NCBI RefSeq assembly: GCF_019218755.1
Contig: NZ_JAHUWZ010000008.1
Location: 150,773-214,772 of the forward strand
Source: Acidovorax sp. sif1233
GTDB lineage: Bacteria; Pseudomonadota; Gammaproteobacteria; Burkholderiales; Burkholderiaceae_C
Reading direction: 5' to 3'
Length of the DNA stretch: 64,000 nucleotides
Below the pieces are notes generated by a model. It saw nothing but the letters and a program-made list of their open reading frames with translations. It did no database searches and was not told where the DNA came from. This document shows positions 9,149 through 18,162 of this stretch, piece after piece; the stretch's first letter is position 1; each line of letters starts with the position of its first letter. Position numbers and translations under genes: made by a program.

Positions 9149-11775
9149 CACTGCAGGGGCATCGAGAAGTTCAGAAAGACGCTGCGCTGTCGTTCGCGCA
9201 CGCCGTCGTAGGGATGGCTGGCGATGCCCAGGCCGTAGCGCAGCGTGAGCCACTGGCCCAGGCTCCAGCTGTGTTCATAGCGCAGGCTCCACAGCGGGCC
9301 GCTGCCGAAGCCGCGCTGATGATAGTTGCCGCCACCGACCTCGATGGCCTGGAAGAACTGCCGGTCGTCGCTCTTCCACGTGAGCCATTGGGCCCGCGCC
9401 GCAAGCCGCACGCTGGCATCGCGCGGCGGGTTGAAGTACGGCGTGTCCAGCACGCGGCCACGGCCCGTGCCGGCCTCGAGCCGGGTCTCGGCCTGGACGC
9501 GCGGCGTGCTGACCCAGCGCTCGGTCCAGCCCAGGCCCAGGCCGCTGCGCACATTGCCGTCGCTGAAATCCAGGCGCTGCCACTGCAGGTTGAAGCGGCG
9601 CGCCTCGTTCACCACATGGCCCACGCCGCCCGCCATCTCGCGCGCGCCTGTGCCAGCTACCCGCGCCTTCCAGGGCAGTTCCTTGCTGTCGCCATCGTAG
9701 GCAGCCCACAGCCGCCAGGTATCGCTGGCGCGGTAGTCGACGCGAGCGGCCATCCCGTTGCGGTAAGGGCCGGCAGCGGCATGCTGCAGAGCACCTTCGG
9801 CCACCCAGGGACCGCGCTGCCAGCGCAGGCCGAGGCCACCACGGACCCTTTTGGCGTTGCCGGCCTCGGTGCTGCCCTGGGCGAGCGACTGGTCGTAGAA
9901 CACGCGCCACTGGTCTGCGATGAGTCCCGAACTCAGACGGCTGTCGATGCGCCACTCGCTGCTGGCGATCACGGCGCCACCACGCGACGCCGCGGCGTCG
10001 ACCTCAAGCCGCGCACCGGTGAGGGTATCGCGCTTGCGTTCCATGTCGCGCACCTGCAGGCTGTCGGGAACATCGGCCACCAGCGATGCGGCGCGCTGGC
10101 GGGCTTCGCCGAACCAGCCCGCACCGAGCAGCGCCTCGACATGGCCGACGCGCATGCCGACGTCGTCGGGATGGTCCGCCATCTGCGCCTCAAGGCGCGC
10201 GAGCCCGGCCTCGGGGCGTTCGCGCAAGCGCTCGGTGAGGCTGGCGCCAAGGGCATAGCCCGCGTTGAGCGGCGCGTCCAGGGTCAGCGCCGTGAAGCTC
10301 TGCTGAGCAAGCGCGAGCCGGTCGGTGTAGAGCTGCATCAGCGCACGCATGCCAATCACCTCGGTGTATTGGCTGTTGGGCCGGCCAGGTTCGGGCGCCA
10401 GGCGCGTGAGCGCCGGCGTGCTCTCCTCGAGCCGCTTGAGCAGGGCTTCAGCCTGTTCGAAGCGGCCGGTGTCCAGATAGGCATAGACCAGGCCGAAGTG
10501 GATTTCGCCCGGCATCGGCACGTCCGCCCCGCCCTTCGCGATGGCGGCTTCATACAGGGGCACGGCCTCGGCCGAACGGCGCTCCTGCGCGAAAGCGCGG
10601 GCCGCCGCGGCGAGTCCGTGGAACGGCAGGTCGATGCCCGCCAAGCTCAGGGTTTCGTAGAGCGCGACGGCGTCCCCGGGACGGCCGCGCTCCACCAGCG
10701 CGAGCAGCCGATCGGACTCAAGATTCCTGCGCAGCACGCGCCAGGCCTCGGCGTCCGCGCCGTGGGCCTGCTGCGCCGCGGCTTCGAGCCGGACCAGGGC
10801 GGCCTCCTGGCCGGCCAGCACCTTGTCGAGTGCGACCACGCGCGCCACGCCCCGGCGTTGGTCGCGCTCCTGGAGGGCCCAGCGCAGCCGCTGGGCCAGT
10901 GCCTTCTGCTGCAGCATGGACAGCGCCAGCGCGGAAAAGGCGCCGGGGTTTTTCCCTGCGGCCGCTTCGGCGTTGTCGAAGGCGGTAGGCGCCGCGCCGT
11001 TGTCGGCGAGCAGAAAGTCGGCCTCGCGGCGAATGTCCAGGCGCTCGGGGCGCAGCGCACCGGCCTCGGCGTAGGCGGCCATCGCGATCAGTGGCTGGTC
11101 TTCGGCGCGGGCCACGGCAGCGCGCAACTCCAGCAGCGCGACACGGACTTCGATGTGCTCTGCCGCTTTCCGCATGAGCGCCTCGCTGATTGTTTTCGCG
11201 CCCACGACATCTCCGCTGTCGAGGCGCCAGAAAGCTTCGTGGATGCGGGGTCCGAGCGCCTGCGGCTGCCGCGCGCGCCAGATGCTGATGGTGTCGCCTT
11301 GCAGCGCGGTGTCCTGCACGCGCCGCGCGGCCACGGCGAGCGCCTCCAGCGCGTAGTCGCTCAACCCCGCCGGGGTTTGCTGGCGTCCCAATGTCACGGC
11401 TTCGGCGAACTGGCCGCCGGCGGTCGCCATCACGACGGCGTCGGAGACCAGACGCTGGCGCACGCTGTCGCTCAATGGCACGTCGAGCCAGTCCTTCAAC
11501 TGCTGCAGCGCTTGGGCCGGGGGGACATGCCCCCCGCGGTGCGCCAGGATCAAGGCATCATGCCGCTGCGGGTCATAGGCCATGGAACTGCGGTCCGTGG
11601 CAGCTGGGGTGGAGTCCGCCGGGTTCGCGAATGCCACCGAGGCACCCAGCATCAATGCGCAGGCGATGGGAGGGAAAGCCGTTGACCACCCTCGATGCCG
11701 CAGCGGAACTGCCCCGACAGCCCCGGATGGCCGTTCCGCGGCAAACGATCCGCCGTCTTGTTGGAGGACTGGCAC
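9148..11775 (-). CDS. pgaA: Poly-beta-1,6-GlcNAc outer-membrane export porin PgaA
   Basis: An 875-residue outer-membrane protein. A signal segment near residues 34-50 precedes a long alpha-helical TPR-like periplasmic region (about 70-560) and a C-terminal beta barrel of alternating strands, ending in FLNFSMPLQ as expected for barrel insertion. The TPR part binds PgaB and the polymer; the barrel is the exit pore. It is the first gene of pgaABCD. The start codon at 11775 is GTG, without a clear Shine-Dalgarno sequence, so the precise start is uncertain. The region upstream up to 12443 must hold the operon promoter. Confidence 0.92.
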   Translation of the reverse strand: MPVLQQDGGSFAAERPSGAVGAVPLRHRGWSTAFPPIACALMLGASVAFANPADSTPAATDRSSMAYDPQRHDALILAHRGGHVPPAQALQQLKDWLDVPLSDSVRQRLVSDAVVMATAGGQFAEAVTLGRQQTPAGLSDYALEALAVAARRVQDTALQGDTISIWRARQPQALGPRIHEAFWRLDSGDVVGAKTISEALMRKAAEHIEVRVALLELRAAVARAEDQPLIAMAAYAEAGALRPERLDIRREADFLLADNGAAPTAFDNAEAAAGKNPGAFSALALSMLQQKALAQRLRWALQERDQRRGVARVVALDKVLAGQEAALVRLEAAAQQAHGADAEAWRVLRRNLESDRLLALVERGRPGDAVALYETLSLAGIDLPFHGLAAAARAFAQERRSAEAVPLYEAAIAKGGADVPMPGEIHFGLVYAYLDTGRFEQAEALLKRLEESTPALTRLAPEPGRPNSQYTEVIGMRALMQLYTDRLALAQQSFTALTLDAPLNAGYALGASLTERLRERPEAGLARLEAQMADHPDDVGMRVGHVEALLGAGWFGEARQRAASLVADVPDSLQVRDMERKRDTLTGARLEVDAAASRGGAVIASSEWRIDSRLSSGLIADQWRVFYDQSLAQGSTEAGNAKRVRGGLGLRWQRGPWVAEGALQHAAAGPYRNGMAARVDYRASDTWRLWAAYDGDSKELPWKARVAGTGAREMAGGVGHVVNEARRFNLQWQRLDFSDGNVRSGLGLGWTERWVSTPRVQAETRLEAGTGRGRVLDTPYFNPPRDASVRLAARAQWLTWKSDDRQFFQAIEVGGGNYHQRGFGSGPLWSLRYEHSWSLGQWLTLRYGLGIASHPYDGVRERQRSVFLNFSMPLQ

Positions 11776-12443
11776 TCGGCAATCCGGCTATCGATGGAAT
11801 TTGGCAGCAGTGCGCGGCGCCCATGCACGCCCCAGGCGCTCGCCGTCATCGCCGATGACTGCCTGGCAAGACGGGTGGAGGCAGGGTGGAGGGGCGTGCG
11901 GATTGGGGTGTGACAGCATGGAGATGGGGGTTCCTGAACCTGTGTTGGACGAAGCCGCCTTGTTCATGGCGGCTTGAAATCACGCAAGAAGATGGTTCAC
12001 ACGGCATCCATTTCTGCAATCGATGAACCGATCAACGAATGTCCATCTAGCAACGCATGTGCCACACGGCGCCATCCTTGTAAGCCATTGATTTCAAAGA
12101 GATTTTCATCTCCATGGCGGCACCTTTCCCGCATTCCTGGATGAAAATCCATCCCAAAAAACCGGAGAGGCTGGAAATCCGCACATGCCGCGCAGTGATG
12201 CCCTGCGCCCGCGTTCACTCCAGACGCGGCATGTGCCTGAAGGAAAGACAACCCCGGGGCTTGTCCGGCCTGTGCCGGTGGCCAATGAGCCGACAGATCG
12301 CCCCCATACGCTGGGCGCCTTGCGGCTGGGGGGTGTCGCTGCGGGTGGATGGCCGCGCTGCGCATCCACAGAATGGCCATGGGGCTTCGGCAGCAACCTC
12401 GACGGATCCGAAATCTTCCCAGCCACGGACTGGGCGGCCGCCT
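11776..12443. other. 668-base gap upstream of pgaA with no convincing gene
   Basis: Short open frames here show no recognisable domains and no good ribosome binding site. The gap lies between the pgaA start and the 3' end of the MocR regulator, so it must hold the pga promoter and leader. No c-di-GMP riboswitch-like fold or clear sigma-54 or sigma-70 element was recognised by eye. Confidence 0.5.
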
Positions 12444-13928
12444 TCAACGATCCAGCGTGCGCAACACCTGCGCGAGCTTCTTCACAGCGGTCTCCAGTTC
12501 CTTCGGCGCATACGCGGCAAACCCCATGAGGAATCCGGCCCGGCTCGTGCCCGCTGCATGCAATGGCGTCAGTCCCAGCAGATCGATACCGGCACGCTGC
12601 GCTGCGCCCATGGCTTCCAGCTCGGGAATGTCGCGAATGAACCGGCAGGGCATTTGCATGCCGCCGTCCGGCACTTCAGGCTCGACGAAGTCCGCCAGGT
12701 GCCTGCGCACGAGCAGTTCCAGGGCATCGCGCCGCTCACAATAGACGGCACGCATGGTCCGCACGTGGGCCCCGAAATGGCCACCCTCCATGAAGCGCGC
12801 CAGGGTCAGTTGCGGAATCGGCGCGCTGTGCCCATCCAGCAGGGTGCGTGCGGCGGTCATCGGAGCCACGAGTTCGGGCGGCAGCACCATGAAGGCAATG
12901 CGCAAGCCCGGAAACATCGACTTGGTGAATGTGCCGATGTAGATCGTTCGCTGGTTCGGGTCCAGGCCCTGCACGCAGGCCGTGGGCTTGCCCGCGTAAT
13001 GGAACTCGCTGTCGTAGTCATCCTCGATGATCCAGGCCTGGTGCTGCCGGGCCCATTCGATGATGTCCAGCCGCCGGTCCAGCGCCAGGGTGGCTCCGGT
13101 CGGAAATTGATGCGAAGGCGTGAGAAACACCGCCTTGCCCGGTTGCCGCGCCTTGCGCAGAGGCTCCACCCGCATTCCCTCCCCATCCAGCGGCACGGGC
13201 ACACATTCCAGCCCCGCGGCGTCGAACGCCTTGCGCGCGCCGTGGTACACGGGGTCTTCAACGAAGATGCGGTCGCCAGCGTCCAGCAGCACGGTAGCGC
13301 ACAGGGTCAGGGCCTGCTGGGAGCTGGTGAGCACCAGCACACGCTCGGCCGTGGCATGCGCGCCGCGTTCGAGATTGACGTAGTTCGCAATCGCACGCCG
13401 TAGCGGCTCCATCCCTTGCGGTGGGCTGTGCAGCAGTGCCGTGGTGCCCCAGTCCTTCAGCACCTGCCGCTCCAGCCGCTCCCAGGTGGCCAGCGGGAAG
13501 CCGCGCGTTTCCGGCACGCCGGGAGCGAACGGGCGGGGAGCCAGAAAGTCCCGCACCCCACCGCCGCGGAACATGGCCGATCCGCGCTGGCTCAGCCGCA
13601 GAGGTTCCCGCAGTGCCGCAGGGCGCCGCCCCGTGCCCCGCCCCCGCAAACGCTGAGCCCTCTCCGAAACGAAGCTGCCGCGGCCCACGCGCCGTTCGAT
13701 AAACCCCTCGGCATGCAGCTGGCTGTATGCCGCCTCCACCGTGTCGCGGGACAGGCCCAGCGACTTTGCCAGTGCGCGCGACGCAGGCAGTGGCGCCCCC
13801 ACCTCCAGCGCACCGTCGAGGATGAGTTGCCGGATGGCGCGCTGAATGCGCGCGTGCAGGGGCAAAGCGCCATGCGCTGGATCGAGCACCCAGGCTTTCA
13901 CGGATTCGAGTTGCGCATGCTTGAACAA
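12444..13928 (-). CDS. MocR/PdxR-family GntR-aminotransferase regulator
   Basis: A 494-residue fusion of an N-terminal GntR winged helix (about residues 22-90, with LPASRALAKSLGLSRDTVEAAYSQL) and a fold-type I aminotransferase-like domain. The PLP-binding lysine lies in GTFTKSMFPGLRIAF and the PLP Asp-Tyr region in IIEDDYDSEF. MocR proteins use PLP or PLP-amino acid adducts as effectors. It is divergent from the BenE-like, YggS and amidotransferase operon, its likely target. The start at 13928 is TTG and is tentative. An AATTGGC direct repeat with 23-base spacing lies over and beside the start. Confidence 0.85.
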   Translation of the reverse strand: MFKHAQLESVKAWVLDPAHGALPLHARIQRAIRQLILDGALEVGAPLPASRALAKSLGLSRDTVEAAYSQLHAEGFIERRVGRGSFVSERAQRLRGRGTGRRPAALREPLRLSQRGSAMFRGGGVRDFLAPRPFAPGVPETRGFPLATWERLERQVLKDWGTTALLHSPPQGMEPLRRAIANYVNLERGAHATAERVLVLTSSQQALTLCATVLLDAGDRIFVEDPVYHGARKAFDAAGLECVPVPLDGEGMRVEPLRKARQPGKAVFLTPSHQFPTGATLALDRRLDIIEWARQHQAWIIEDDYDSEFHYAGKPTACVQGLDPNQRTIYIGTFTKSMFPGLRIAFMVLPPELVAPMTAARTLLDGHSAPIPQLTLARFMEGGHFGAHVRTMRAVYCERRDALELLVRRHLADFVEPEVPDGGMQMPCRFIRDIPELEAMGAAQRAGIDLLGLTPLHAAGTSRAGFLMGFAAYAPKELETAVKKLAQVLRTLDR

Positions 13929-13956
13929 TTGGCCGGTATCTCATTGCAAAATTGGC
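13927..13956. promoter_or_regulatory. AATTGGC direct repeat, possible MocR binding site
   Basis: AATTGGC occurs at 13927-13933 and again at 13950-13956, a 23-base period, in the divergent region between the MocR gene and the transporter. MocR proteins often bind direct repeats spaced by about two helical turns. Assignment is inferred from position only. Confidence 0.3.
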
Positions 13957-14038
13957 TAGGCACAGTATGCCATTTCAAGCCTATAAATCAGCACCATGGC
14001 CCGCTCCATGGGGCCACTTTCAGGAGCCCCGATCCCAC

Positions 14039-15304
14039 ATGCCGTCCCCACCGCCCGCCTCCTCTTCCCGCTGGTCCGATCTCGCCCATCCCATTGTCGC
14101 GGGCCTCATTTCCGTCATCGTCAACTACGGCGGTACCTTCATTCTCGTGTTCCAGGCGGCCAGGGTGGCAGGCCTGAGCCCGGAGCTGACGGCATCGTGG
14201 GTGTGGTCGATTTCGATTGGCGTGGGCGTCACGGGGCTCATGCTCAGCTGGCGGACGCGCGAGCCGATCATTACCGCCTGGTCCACGCCGGCAGCGGCGT
14301 TCCTGGTGACTGCACTGGCCACCACGCCCTATGCCGAAGCGGTGGGCGCGTACCTGATCTCCGCCGCGGCCTTTGTGGCGCTGGGGCTGTCAGGCTGGTT
14401 CGAGCGCTTGATCCGGCTGATTCCTCCGGGCGTGGCCGCAGGCTTGCTCGCGGGCATCCTGCTGCAATTCGGCATCCAGGCTTTCGGCGGCATGGGCATC
14501 GATCCGGTGCTGGCTGGCTTGCTGATCGTGACGTATGTGGTGCTCAAGCGCTTCAGCGCACGCTATGCCGTCGTGGGCATCCTGGTGCTGGGCCTGCTCT
14601 TTCTGCTCATGCAGGACCGGGTGGACCTGTCGGGACTGGCGTTGAGACTCGCCGCCCCGGTCTTCACCATGCCGGCGTTCTCGCTCAATGCCTTGCTGAG
14701 CGTCGCCTTGCCCCTGTTCCTCATCACGCTGACCGGCCAGTACATGCCCGGCATGCTGGTGCTGCGCAATGACGGGTTCAGGACCAGCGCCAATCCCATC
14801 GTGGCGCTGACCGGGCTCGGCTCGCTGCTGATGGCGCCATTCGGTTCGCATGCCTTCAACATCGCTGCCATCACGGCCGCCATCGCCACGGGCCGGGAGG
14901 CGCACGAAGATCCGTCCAAGCGCTGGATCGCGGGCATCGCCGCAGGCGTGTGCTACATCCTCGTGGGCGTGTTCGGCGTGACGCTGGCGGCTGTCTTCAT
15001 GGCCTTCCCGGCGACCTTCATCACCACGCTGGCGGGGCTGGCGCTGCTGGGCACCATCGGCGGCAGTTTGGCCACCGCCCTGGCCGATGCCAAGACCCGT
15101 GAAGCGTCGCTGATCACCTTCCTGGCCGCCGCGGCCAACATCACGCTGCTGGGCATCGGTGGTGCGTTCTGGGGCCTGGTGGTGGGCCTGGCGGCGCACG
15201 CCGTGCTCAATGGCACGCTGCCGCGCCGCGGGCGCCCCGCCACCGCGGCACCGGCCGCAGAGCCCGCGATCATCAAGAGGGAAAGGAACCAGGCCAATGC
15301 CTGA
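14039..15304 (+). CDS. BenE-family membrane transporter
   Basis: A 421-residue polytopic protein with about 12 hydrophobic segments and BenE-type motifs: NYGGTFILVFQAA near the N terminus, ITAWSTPAAAFL, and GSHAFNIAAITAAIATG in the second half. BenE proteins are proton-coupled benzoate permeases distantly related to nucleobase transporters. The ATG at 14039 is preferred because AGGAG lies at 14022-14026; upstream ATGs at 13952 and 13967 would add residues with no family match. Its stop overlaps yggS by 8 bases. No benzoate dioxygenase genes are near, and the company of PLP proteins leaves the substrate open. Confidence 0.85.
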   Translation: MPSPPPASSSRWSDLAHPIVAGLISVIVNYGGTFILVFQAARVAGLSPELTASWVWSISIGVGVTGLMLSWRTREPIITAWSTPAAAFLVTALATTPYAEAVGAYLISAAAFVALGLSGWFERLIRLIPPGVAAGLLAGILLQFGIQAFGGMGIDPVLAGLLIVTYVVLKRFSARYAVVGILVLGLLFLLMQDRVDLSGLALRLAAPVFTMPAFSLNALLSVALPLFLITLTGQYMPGMLVLRNDGFRTSANPIVALTGLGSLLMAPFGSHAFNIAAITAAIATGREAHEDPSKRWIAGIAAGVCYILVGVFGVTLAAVFMAFPATFITTLAGLALLGTIGGSLATALADAKTREASLITFLAAAANITLLGIGGAFWGLVVGLAAHAVLNGTLPRRGRPATAAPAAEPAIIKRERNQANA

Positions 15305-16112
15305 GCCATCGGACACCCAGACCCGCCACGACCAGCACGGCCGCTATCCGCAGGCAGCTTCCGTCGACGACTTCCGGCACAACCTGGCGGCGGTGCGCGC
15401 CCGCATGGATGCCGCCTGCCGCCGCGCGGGGCGCGACCCGGCCGGGGTGCGCCTGCTGCCGGTGAGCAAGACCAAGCCCGAGTCCAGCCTGCGCCTGGCC
15501 TACGCGGCGGGTTGCCGCCTGCTGGGTGAAAACAAGGTGCAGGAAGCCTTCGGCAAATGGGAAGCCATGCAGGACCTGGCCGATCTGCGCTGGTCGGTCA
15601 TCGGCCATCTGCAGACGAACAAGACCAGGCTGGTGGCACGCTTCGCCAGCGAGTTCCAGGCACTGGACAGTCTGCGCGTGGCCGAGGCGCTGGAGCGCCG
15701 CCTGCAGGCCGAGGGCCGCGCGCTGGATGTGCTCGTGCAGGTCAACACCTCGGGCGAGGCCAGCAAGTACGGCCTGTCGCCCGATGACGTTCCGGCGTTC
15801 CTGCGCGCGCTGCCCGCTTTCCCCGCGCTGCGCGTGCGCGGGCTGATGACGCTCGCGCTGTTTTCGCCAGAGGCGGAGCGGGTGCGGCAGTGCTTCATTC
15901 TGCTGCGCACTTTGCGCGACCGCTTGCGCCAGAGTGCGCCCGCCCACATCGCCCTGGAGGAACTGTCCATGGGCATGTCCGGCGATTTCGAGATCGCCAT
16001 CGAGGAAGGCGCCACGGTGGTGCGTGTCGGCCAGGCCATCTTTGGCGCCCGCCCCCTGCCCGACAGCTACTACTGGCCCGGCGAGCCCAGCACCCAGGAG
16101 CCACGTCCATGA
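15297..16112 (+). CDS. YggS/PROSC-family PLP homeostasis protein
   Basis: A 271-residue member of the single-domain alanine racemase-like fold that binds PLP without known catalysis and buffers cellular vitamin B6. The PLP lysine is in LLPVSKTKPE, followed by LGENKVQEA, VIGHLQTNK, QVNTSGEASKYG and the C-terminal ELSMGMSGDFEIAIEEGATVVRVG, seen in pieces along the chain. The N terminus is about 30 residues longer than in E. coli YggS. It is translationally coupled to the transporter (8-base overlap) and to the amidotransferase (ATGA). Such a protein in a MocR-flanked operon suggests a vitamin B6 link. Confidence 0.93.
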   Translation: MPEPSDTQTRHDQHGRYPQAASVDDFRHNLAAVRARMDAACRRAGRDPAGVRLLPVSKTKPESSLRLAYAAGCRLLGENKVQEAFGKWEAMQDLADLRWSVIGHLQTNKTRLVARFASEFQALDSLRVAEALERRLQAEGRALDVLVQVNTSGEASKYGLSPDDVPAFLRALPAFPALRVRGLMTLALFSPEAERVRQCFILLRTLRDRLRQSAPAHIALEELSMGMSGDFEIAIEEGATVVRVGQAIFGARPLPDSYYWPGEPSTQEPRP

Positions 16113-16828
16113 AAACCGCCATCGCCCTGCGCCATCTGCATTTTGAAGACCTGGGCACGCTCGAGCCGCTGCTGGCGGCGCGTGGCTATGCCGTGCGCTA
16201 TCTGGACGCCACCACGGATGATCTGCACGCCGTGGACACGACCGCGGCGGATCTGCTGGTGGTGCTGGGCGGCCCCATCGGCGCTTTCGATAACCACATC
16301 TACCCCTTCATCCACGACGAGCTGGCGGTGATACGTCAGCGGCTGCAAAGCCGGCGACCGCTGCTGGGCATCTGCCTGGGCGCGCAGCTGATTGCCCGCG
16401 CGCTGGGTGCGGGTGTTGCCAGCATGGGCATCAAGGAAATCGGCTTTGCGCGCCTGGTGCTGACCCCGGAAGGCGAGGCATCGCCGCTGGCGGCGCTGGC
16501 CCACATGCCCGTGCTGCACTGGCATGGCGACCGCTTCGACATTCCCGAGGGGGCAACGCGACTGGCGGGTACACCCACCTGCGCCAACCAGGCCTTCCGC
16601 ATGGGACGCCACGTGCTGGCGCTGCAATGCCATCTGGAAGCCGACCCCCGCCAGATCGAGCGATGGCTGGTCGGCCATGCCTGCGAACTCGCGCAGGCGG
16701 GCATCGATCCGCGCGCATTGCGCGCCGAAGCGCAAGCCTTGCAACCCGGTTTGCCGCTGGCGGCACGGGCGGCTTTCACCGCCTGGCTGGACGGGATCAA
16801 GGCAGGCCTTCAGGAGGAGACTCCGTGA
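16109..16828 (+). CDS. Class I glutamine amidotransferase
   Basis: A 239-residue GATase1 protein like the stand-alone GuaA-type amidotransferases. The nucleophile Cys89 sits in LGICLGAQ, with His175 and Glu177 in QCHLEADP completing the triad; the oxyanion strand LVVLGGPIGAF is also present. Such enzymes take ammonia from glutamine for an unidentified acceptor or hydrolyse gamma-glutamyl compounds. It overlaps the yggS stop as ATGA and ends the operon. A strong hairpin follows at 16888. Confidence 0.88.
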   Translation: MKTAIALRHLHFEDLGTLEPLLAARGYAVRYLDATTDDLHAVDTTAADLLVVLGGPIGAFDNHIYPFIHDELAVIRQRLQSRRPLLGICLGAQLIARALGAGVASMGIKEIGFARLVLTPEGEASPLAALAHMPVLHWHGDRFDIPEGATRLAGTPTCANQAFRMGRHVLALQCHLEADPRQIERWLVGHACELAQAGIDPRALRAEAQALQPGLPLAARAAFTAWLDGIKAGLQEETP

Positions 16829-16887
16829 GAAAAACCCGGCATTCCACCGCATCTCGACCGCCATGAACCGGCCCGGCCTGGACCGAC

Positions 16888-16925
16888 CCCGGGCCAGAAA
16901 TGGATAGCCCCATTTCTGGCCCGGG
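16888..16925. terminator. Perfect 16-bp hairpin between convergent genes
   Basis: Arms 16888-16903 and 16910-16925 are exact reverse complements with a six-base loop (ATAGCC). No T-run follows on either strand. The position between two convergent genes fits a bidirectional terminator, though without the U-tract it may act with Rho or as an mRNA 3'-end stabiliser. Confidence 0.6.
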
Positions 16926-16966
16926 ACGCACGACGCCGTCGCATGCGCTGAGGGCTGCGGGGCCCC

Positions 16967-18025
16967 TCAGTGCCTGTGCGAATGATGGGCATCCGGCACG
17001 TGGGCGTGGCGGTGCCGCACCGGACCGTGGACGTGCGCATGGCTGTGCGGCCCCGCGGGCATGGGCTCATGGGCGTGCCCATGGTGACCGTCGTCATGGG
17101 TGTGGGCGTGCTCATGTTCCAGGAACTCGTGCGCATGCTCGTGGTGATGGGACTCCATCAAATGAACGGCCACCCCCAGCAGCATCAGCACGCCCCCCGG
17201 CAGCATGCCCCACCCCCCGGGGCGATCCCCCAGCATGAGCGCCAGCGCCGCGCCCATGAACGGGGCAAAGGCAAATACCGATCCCGTGCGTGCCGCCCCG
17301 AACGCGCGCTGTGCGAGCAGGTAGAAACGCAGGCTCAGGCCATAGCCGCTCGCACCCACGGCCAGAAGCCCCAGGGCGGGCCCCGCCGCGGGAGCGGGCT
17401 CGTCCGTCAGCCAGGCCAGCGCCAGCGTGGCGGTGACGCCCAGCACGGCCTTCGCCACCACGACCTGCCCCGGGTCACGCTCCGCCAGCGCACGTGACAG
17501 CGTGTTGTCCAGGCCCCAGGCTGCCGTGGCGCCCACAACGGCCATCAGTCCCCAGAACTGGCTGCTGTTTCCGCTCTGCCCCTGGTCCAGCACGAGGGCG
17601 ATCCCGCCGGCCAGCAGCAGTGCCACGGCCAGTCCCACTCTGCGGTCCATGGTTTCGCCGTAGAGGCGCCATGCCAGCAAGGCCGTGAACAGCGCCTCCA
17701 GGGTCAGCATCAGCGACGCGCCGGTGCCGCTCGTGCGCTGCAGACCCCAGGCCAGGGCCACGGGGCCGATGCTGGCGCCCAGCAAGGCCATCGCCAGCAG
17801 GCGCGGAAAGTCTGAACGCCGCAGGCGCGCCTCCCGCTCGGCGGGCTGGCGCAGCAGCGCGCCGATGAAGGCGGCGCCTGCATAGAGCAGCGCCGCCGTG
17901 GTGAACGGGCCAACGCCCAGGCCGAGTTTCTGCACCAGCGGCGTGCTGATGCCAAACAGGACGGCCGCCAGCAACGCAAGCAGGCCGCCCCGCAGGGCGG
18001 GAAGGGTGTGGGTCGGATCTTTCAT
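16967..18025 (-). CDS. EamA/DMT-family exporter with histidine-rich C-terminal tail
   Basis: A 352-residue inner-membrane protein. Residues 1-290 carry ten hydrophobic segments forming two EamA repeats, the first starting LLALLAAVLFGISTPLVQK and the second WGLMAVVGATAAWGLDNTLS. The last 63 or so residues are extremely rich in His (about 24) with Glu, Asp and Ala, e.g. HHHEHAHE and HGHAHEPMPAGPHSHAH. Tails of this kind bind zinc, nickel or cobalt in metal transporters, so metal efflux is plausible but not proven. The ATG at 18025 begins the first helix. Confidence 0.85.
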   Translation of the reverse strand: MKDPTHTLPALRGGLLALLAAVLFGISTPLVQKLGLGVGPFTTAALLYAGAAFIGALLRQPAEREARLRRSDFPRLLAMALLGASIGPVALAWGLQRTSGTGASLMLTLEALFTALLAWRLYGETMDRRVGLAVALLLAGGIALVLDQGQSGNSSQFWGLMAVVGATAAWGLDNTLSRALAERDPGQVVVAKAVLGVTATLALAWLTDEPAPAAGPALGLLAVGASGYGLSLRFYLLAQRAFGAARTGSVFAFAPFMGAALALMLGDRPGGWGMLPGGVLMLLGVAVHLMESHHHEHAHEFLEHEHAHTHDDGHHGHAHEPMPAGPHSHAHVHGPVRHRHAHVPDAHHSHRH

Positions 18026-18099
18026 CAGCGCTCCATTCTTGCCCATCGGCCCGATCGGCGCCCCCGCCCTGCTGGCATTCTTCTTTCTTTCCCGCCTCC

Positions 18100-18144
18100 A
18101 AAAAAGCTCCGGCCAGGGCGCTGTTCGCACCCGCAGCGCTGGCC
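18100..18144 (-). terminator. Rho-independent terminator after the SDR gene
   Basis: On the minus strand an 11-bp stem with a 2-base bulge (18111-18144; CTGGCC/GGCCAG outer and CAGCG/CGCTG inner arms) is followed after five bases by six Ts (18100-18105). It lies 19 bases past the SDR stop and separates that gene from the exporter. Confidence 0.65.
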
Positions 18145-18162
18145 CTTGCCTGCCATGTGTGG

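Noticed and set aside
9103..11685. 860-codon plus-strand frame opposite pgaA
   Set aside because: Shadow of pgaA codon bias, no recognisable domain and no ribosome binding site.
11771..11785. TGGCAC-N5-AATC resembling a sigma-54 promoter
   Set aside because: Points away from pgaA on the plus strand, where no gene follows, and its -12 element is poor.
11997..12380. 127-codon minus-strand frame in the pgaA upstream gap
   Set aside because: Composition like random GC-rich sequence, no family similarity seen, no ribosome binding site.
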